From Klebsormidium nitens (Eukaryota > Streptophyta > Klebsormidiophyceae > Klebsormidiales > Klebsormidiaceae): DNA of 64,000 bases. Position 1 is the stretch's first letter; every line of letters starts with the position of its first letter. The notes beneath the pieces were generated by a model, which searched no databases, had not been told where the DNA came from, and saw only the letters and a list, made by a program, of their open reading frames with translations. Positions 59,101 through 64,000 of this stretch are shown here, piece after piece. A program made the position numbers and the translations under genes. The DNA lies in contig DF237226.1 of NCBI GenBank assembly GCA_000708835.1, positions 49,956-113,955 on the forward strand, written 5' to 3'.

Positions 59101-61062
59101 CGGGTGTAGGGCGGTGACAGAATAGCTAACAGTCTACACAGTCCTAGCCGTTAACGACCAGTCAATAGCTCGAAAAATTACCCTTTTGAACCCGACACTT
59201 CCGCCATCACATACCCACAGATGCAAGATGCTCTGAGGACAATTACAGGCGCTGTAGACAGGCGGCTCGACTCAGAGCCGACACGAGCAGAGTATGCTTC
59301 AACGCCTGCATTAGACAAAAGATAAATCTATCGAGCGCTGAGAAACTGTCGAGGAATGCACAGCGCCTTTTAATTGATAAGGCCAGCGTGCAGTCCGGCC
59401 ACCCGGCTTTGAATCCGGCCCCGTCTGCCGAAGCCAAGAACCGTCTCTTCAGAATGAATAGAACAGGTTCCGACTGAACCACCTACTTTCTCTGCTTCCT
59501 CTACTTTCTCTGCTTCCAAACCTGATTCAAAACCTCGGAAAGAAGAGCGGAAGCTGACAAAAACATGGCGGGTACGTAGATCAAACGTGAGGCTAAAAGA
59601 ATATAGTAAAAAGCCAGAAATGGTGAGTGTTTTTCAGCGAGGAAGGAACACCTAGTTCTGAGAAATGAAAAGGTTGATTGACAGACTCTCGAAAAGACAA
59701 GAGGAGCTCCGAGTCCCTACCACGTCGATGTCCCTCCTTTTGGCCTTCTGTGCGCGCACTTCACGCCCACTTCGTAAATGCGCCGTCCGGCACATGGGCG
59801 TGCTGAAAGCCGCACTCTGTGCGCCGTACGTTCTGCGGGACAGCGGAGTGGCGAAGTGAGTGGAACTGCGGGTTTCGGTGGTGTTCCCGCGAGTTCGAAA
59901 GAGAGACCAACCCCTGTGCTGATGCGAACTTCCCGCTGCTCCAAGGTGCTAGACCTCAGACCAAGCCGTTACTTGAGTGCAAAAAGCGCATCTTCATTTG
60001 AGCACGGGAGAAGGCAAACTTCAAAGGGTTTTGGCGGCTGTCAAGCTAGTCAAAGTACACCCGTTTGTATTCTGGAAAGATTGGGGCAGCAGGGCTCACC
60101 TACTAACGGTGAGCGTGCGCGTGCCACGCACGCGATTGCCGGCGAGCTGCTGCCTGGGCGCGCGTCGTGCGGAACGCCGCCACTGCGGACGACAGCATGA
60201 CGTCAGAAACGTTACCTACGGGCGCGGGGATGCATCGATTCTCGACGAGAATCGGCTATTCTATGTGCGTCAGAACAAGAATGCGCGAGTCCGCCGATGT
60301 CAGTCTGCTGAGTTCTTTTTCATAGAGAAACGAAGGATAGAGCCAATACAGAAAGCGGCAGCGAATGATTATCGGAAACCTTCACAACGGAGCTACGGGT
60401 TGGAATCGCAGTGGAAGCAGATCGCTATGGACAGGATAGACTGGATAAGAAAACACCGCAAGAAGCCAACGAGCATGACAAAGTTCGATGTCTTTCCCGT
60501 GCTACCTGAAGCCAAAAGACGACAATGTCTTTGTAACATGGACGTTTCTGTATACACAAAAGCTGCGACTTATGCACCTTTTCTTCAAAAGTTCAACCAT
60601 TCCATGAGGGCAAAGCGACGCGGAACATGACCCTTGGCCCTTCGATTCCTAGTTGACTGGACAAACCACACATGGTCGAAAGCAAGGTAAGTTTGACTCC
60701 TCTGAAACTGCAGCTCTACTGTTGTACACGTGTTTGACAAAAGAAGAGACCCGTTCTGCTTCGTCGAGGTTGCTTCCAACCCCGAGGGTTTGATCCCGAT
60801 AAGATTGCAGCTGTTAGCCGGCTTTTGATGGGCCGCCCTTACAGAAGCGTTCAGGAAGGCAAAGTCCGGGACTTCGAAGATGTTGTTACTCTATTTCAGA
60901 CCCTTCTTAAAATGAAGGAGAGGAAAAAGTTGGAAGTCTGAATGGGCAGCATGGACGAGCTCCACAGCCCTCAGCTAAAGGAACGCTTCTCTCCGCCCAA
61001 AAATCAAGAATGCTCGTGGCTTTTTCACAACCTGTCCCTCCTCACCTTTGTCCGCGAATCTT
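56181..61062. other. Gene-poor region between repeat copy 2 and the F-box/ARM gene
   Basis: I see no supported gene. An open frame of 217 codons at 59977-60630 (plus) is the longest. Its second half is rich in Lys, Arg and aromatic residues, but I recognise no domain and its upstream part overlaps another frame, so I do not call it. Minor items: a degenerate 15-bp tandem repeat at 57381-57475 (CCTCGTTGCT units), an inverted repeat CACGTAGC...GCTACGTG at 58094-58115, and a doubled CTACTTTCTCTGCTTCC near 59483-59520. Confidence 0.4.
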
Positions 61063-63623
61063 TCACTTTCTATCCCCTGCGGGCAACCCCACCACTGCCG
61101 ATCGGGTACCTGCACTTGCCCTGCCCCTGCCGTCCTCTTCTTCCAGCCTCCCACCGCCCCTCACTCCACGTTCCTGAATTTCCGACTGCTCAACTGCGAA
61201 ACCCCTAAAGTCCAAACCAACCGTGCCGCTCCCTTCCCCGTGAGCCCCTCTTGCGGCACTCTCTTCCACAGAGGGTCCCCCTGCCAGGTTCCGCAAAATC
61301 TCCGCCGCAGCCGCCCTCACTTCCTCCAGCTCCCCCGCTTTTGAGAGGCTGTCTAGCTTTTGCACGGCGCCCGCCTCCGCAGCAATCGCCCGCCGCCCCA
61401 CGACCCCCGCCGAAAGATTTCGCAGGGCCTTAACCGCCTCTTTTGCCAGGTCCGTGGACCCAGACTCCAGAGCGCCGAGCAACCCGCGTACGCACCCCGA
61501 CACTTGAGCGATGGCTTTTGCACTGTCTGCATCCAGGGCTAGGTTCCCAAGCGCCCCGGCCCCCGCTTCGCGCATCTCGTCATGGCCGCCACGGTCAGAA
61601 GCCCCGCCAGCTTCTCAAAGATCCCCGGGAGACGTGCGACCGACTCGCGAAGCTCGCCGTCCTCTGCTAGGCCGTGGAATACCCATGCGGCGTGCTCCCG
61701 TACGGTGGCAGCTTCGCTACTCAGCAGCTCGTGCAAGACCCCGAGACAAGGTGGCGAGACGGAGACTATACTTCTTCTGCCTTCGGGATCTGAAGCCAGT
61801 TGCCCCAGGAGTGCAACTGCCGGCTCTACAAGATCCTGATAAGCGTCGTCTAACAAGCTTGCCAAGCACTCAACCGCCCCATCGACCCCCGCCACCGCTT
61901 TGCGAGTCCCGGCATCGCATGCGAGATTGTAGAGCGCCCACGCAGCAGCCCTTTGAACGTCAACCTCTTCACAATCTGTCGCCTCATCTTGCAGCAGGTC
62001 GAAAAGGGTCTGAAGGCACTCTGGCACCTCGGCTATGGCCTTGGCGAGCCCGTCATCTATCGCGAGGTTTCGTAAAGCCTGCGCTGCGTTAAGTTGCGCA
62101 TCCAAGTCCTCGCTACCTAGCAGCTCCACCAGTTTCTCAAGGCACCCTGGCACAGCTGCAATGGCCCGCAAATCGTTGCCGCCATCCGTCACCGAACTCT
62201 CTGCTAAATCCACTAGCACCCTCACCGCTTCTCGTTGCACTCTTACACTGTTGTCATCCAAAGCATCGACGAGCCCTTCAAAAAGCCCGGGGACGTTTGC
62301 CAATCTCAGCCGTTCAAGCAGAGTTTCCAGGGACTCCGTTGCCAACGCTTCTTGCCTCCCATCTTCAGATGTTGCCGCCAAGCTTGCGAGAACTTCAAAA
62401 GATACATCTGCTATCTCAGAGACATAAACAGACGCGGTCTGTCTTAATGCGAAAGCAACCAAATTCTGTACACACCCAGGAAGGCTCGCCAACAGCCCCT
62501 GGTTCACTCCCTCACAGTACAGAACCGCCTGCAGAACCCTCGCAAGCTTTCCACAGGATTCCTCATCTCCGGACTCCCCAATTTGAATCATTGACGAGAC
62601 CAGCCTCTCTAGATGTTCAGGCACCCTGCCCAAAGTCTGGTACACCGCAGGCTCCGAAGACAGCTTCTCAAGAAGAAGAGCAGTGACCGTACTGTCGGAA
62701 AAAGGTTGTTCGGGCTCGAGGAGGTCAACAAGCAATTGAAGGCTGCCAGGCATGTTGACAAAAGCCTTTCGGTTTGCAACATCCCTTTCAAAGAGGTGAT
62801 CCAGCTTATAAAGAGCACACTCCTTCAGCCTTGCACACTTGCTCCTTACAATCCTCAGCAGCATCTCCAGGCTTTCAGGAACTTGAGCTCTCTCAGGGTT
62901 TTCCAGATCCAGACCCGCGATGCCAGCGCCCCAGAAGAATACTTTCTTAATAGAGCTTGGCATTGCAGCCTTTAATTCACTGTCAGCACGATGTAGCTCC
63001 AAGCTTTGGAGTGATGGAAACGACTGGATAAACTGCTCAAACCCGGTGCTGGGGACTGCGAATCCGTATAGATATAAGACGTGCAGCGATGGAAATGACT
63101 GCAGGGGCTTCGCAAATGTCAGCGTTTTTGAAGGGGTCCTGACCCAACTATCCCACAGATTGATGTCCAGGATCGTGAGATGGACGCAAGCCTGGAGAAG
63201 CCTGAATACAATGTCCCAGTCAACGTAGAGCTCTTCATAGTGCTCGCTCTCGTCTTCCAGAAACAAGTGCACCTCCTTGAGAGTCCCCAGTGCTTGAGGG
63301 ATGAGCAATAGAAGAAAGGTCAGGAAAGATTCATCTGCTTTCAGATATAGGGCAACCCGCTCCAGGTGCCGCAAATCTGCTAAGCTTGGGAGAACGTAGC
63401 TCAGGAAGACAGCTTGACTTTCTGGAGCCAAAGTAAAGTCCCACTCAAAACTTCTTGAAGTGCGCACCAGATGTTGAAACCTCTTGCAGACGAGCTCCAA
63501 CCTGACTCGCTCCTGGGCCTTGTTTGCATCCCAATCAAGAGGACACCACAGCCTTCGGTCCAGGATTTTTGTAACCAAGTCGTCCGACAACCGCTCAAAG
63601 AGGTTCTCACTAGCTGGCGCCAT
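61063..63623 (-). CDS. F-box / LRR / armadillo-repeat protein, with a frameshift near the 3' end
   Basis: The start at 63623 is the ATG directly before an F-box (ENLFERLSDDLVTKIL, then LELVCKRFQHLVR, residues about 6-55); an in-frame ATG 24 codons upstream is less likely. Residues about 70-260 contain LRR-like strands (LERVALYL, LKEVHLFL, LTILDINL, LHVLYLYG, LQSLELHR). From about 270 there are many armadillo repeats, for example AAQALRNLAIDDGLAKAIA, AAWALYNLACDAGTRKAVA and HAAWVFHGLAEDGELRESVA. The frame stops at 61539 (694 residues), but the next ARM repeats (REAGAGALGNLALDA, AVKALRNLS, AAAEILRNLAGGP) continue in another frame to 61063. A single-base loss near 61575-61600, real or an assembly error, explains this. 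The likely role is an SCF ubiquitin-ligase receptor using ARM repeats to bind its target, by analogy with plant F-box/ARM proteins. Confidence 0.8.
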
Positions 63624-64000
63624 GCTGCTGAGGACTCTCATGAACCTTAGTACCGATATTGCTGCATCCCAGGTGGTGAAGAAAGAAGGCGCCACCTGAT
63701 TTGTGTTTGTAGGTGGGTTTTTCCCACCGTTTGTCTGCCCTAGAGGCGTACGCTAGTCTGCGAGTTCCAGCTGATGAGCCGCACGTGCAAGACGGTATTT
63801 TCCAAAAAAAAAAAGAAGAAAGAAGGCGCAGGGGCCAGGGCAACCAAAGCACCCCCCAGAAGAACAAATTCGGATTTTTCCTGGCTGTCCGTCCAATAAA
63901 CGGCACGCCGTCTTCACTGCTTACCGTCTATTTTTACCCGCTCCAGGATGAACTCCTGCCTGACGCTTCGAGAAGCTGACGGTTCCCCAGCGGGTAGATC
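63624..64000. other. Region upstream of the F-box/ARM gene
   Basis: This should be the 5' UTR and promoter of the minus-strand gene. It contains an A-run of about 12 at 63803-63814 (plus). No other feature is seen. Confidence 0.4.

Noticed and set aside
59977-60630. 217-codon plus-strand open frame as a gene
   Set aside because: No known motif is visible, the first half overlaps another frame of similar quality, and composition changes along it. It might be real but cannot be supported from sequence alone.

Overview
This is nuclear DNA of a photosynthetic eukaryote. The genes are broken by many GT-AG introns, and one encodes an ABC transporter with a chloroplast-type leader. The proteins (a giant REJ-type extracellular protein, F-box/LRR and F-box/ARM proteins) and the moderate GC content fit a green alga, most likely a streptophyte such as Klebsormidium. 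That placement is inference. All recognisable protein genes lie on the minus strand.

Layout, left to right. (1) 57-30385 (minus): 22 exons of one giant gene, whose intron phases all agree. It codes for 5,814 residues and still runs off the left edge. The protein has a signal peptide, three or four IPT/TIG domains, about six cadherin-like beta-sandwich domains, an unrecognised six-copy repeat of about 120-140 residues with a C-x4-C pair, roughly 25 or more filamin-type immunoglobulin-like repeats, and then the start of a REJ (receptor for egg jelly / polycystin-1) region. (2) 30.4-34.2 kb: intergenic. (3) 34248-45396 (minus): a 13-exon, 749-residue half-size ABCB transporter with a plastid-type leader, close to the plant ABCB26/TAP1 group. 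(4) 45.4-52 kb and 53.2-61 kb: gene-poor DNA. It contains a direct duplication of about 1.2 kb (48.2-49.5 and 55.0-56.2 kb). Each copy carries two convergent promoter-like arrays that point at short chains of hairpins, which look like unknown small structured RNA genes. (5) 52004-53153 (minus): an F-box/leucine-rich-repeat protein. (6) 61063-63623 (minus): an F-box/LRR/armadillo-repeat protein with a one-base frameshift near its 3' end.

Three things stand out. First, the giant protein joins domains known from animal polycystin-1, PKDREJ and fibrocystin in a green-lineage genome and adds an apparently new Cys-paired repeat. Second, the duplicated hairpin-RNA loci keep stems and loops while neighbouring sequence drifts: 5-bp stems vary around a fixed CTGCGGT loop, and a 91-base block has one difference between copies. 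All four putative promoters share the same parts. Third, introns of the ABC gene, and one intron of the giant gene, repeatedly hold degenerate tandem copies of the neighbouring exon-intron junction.
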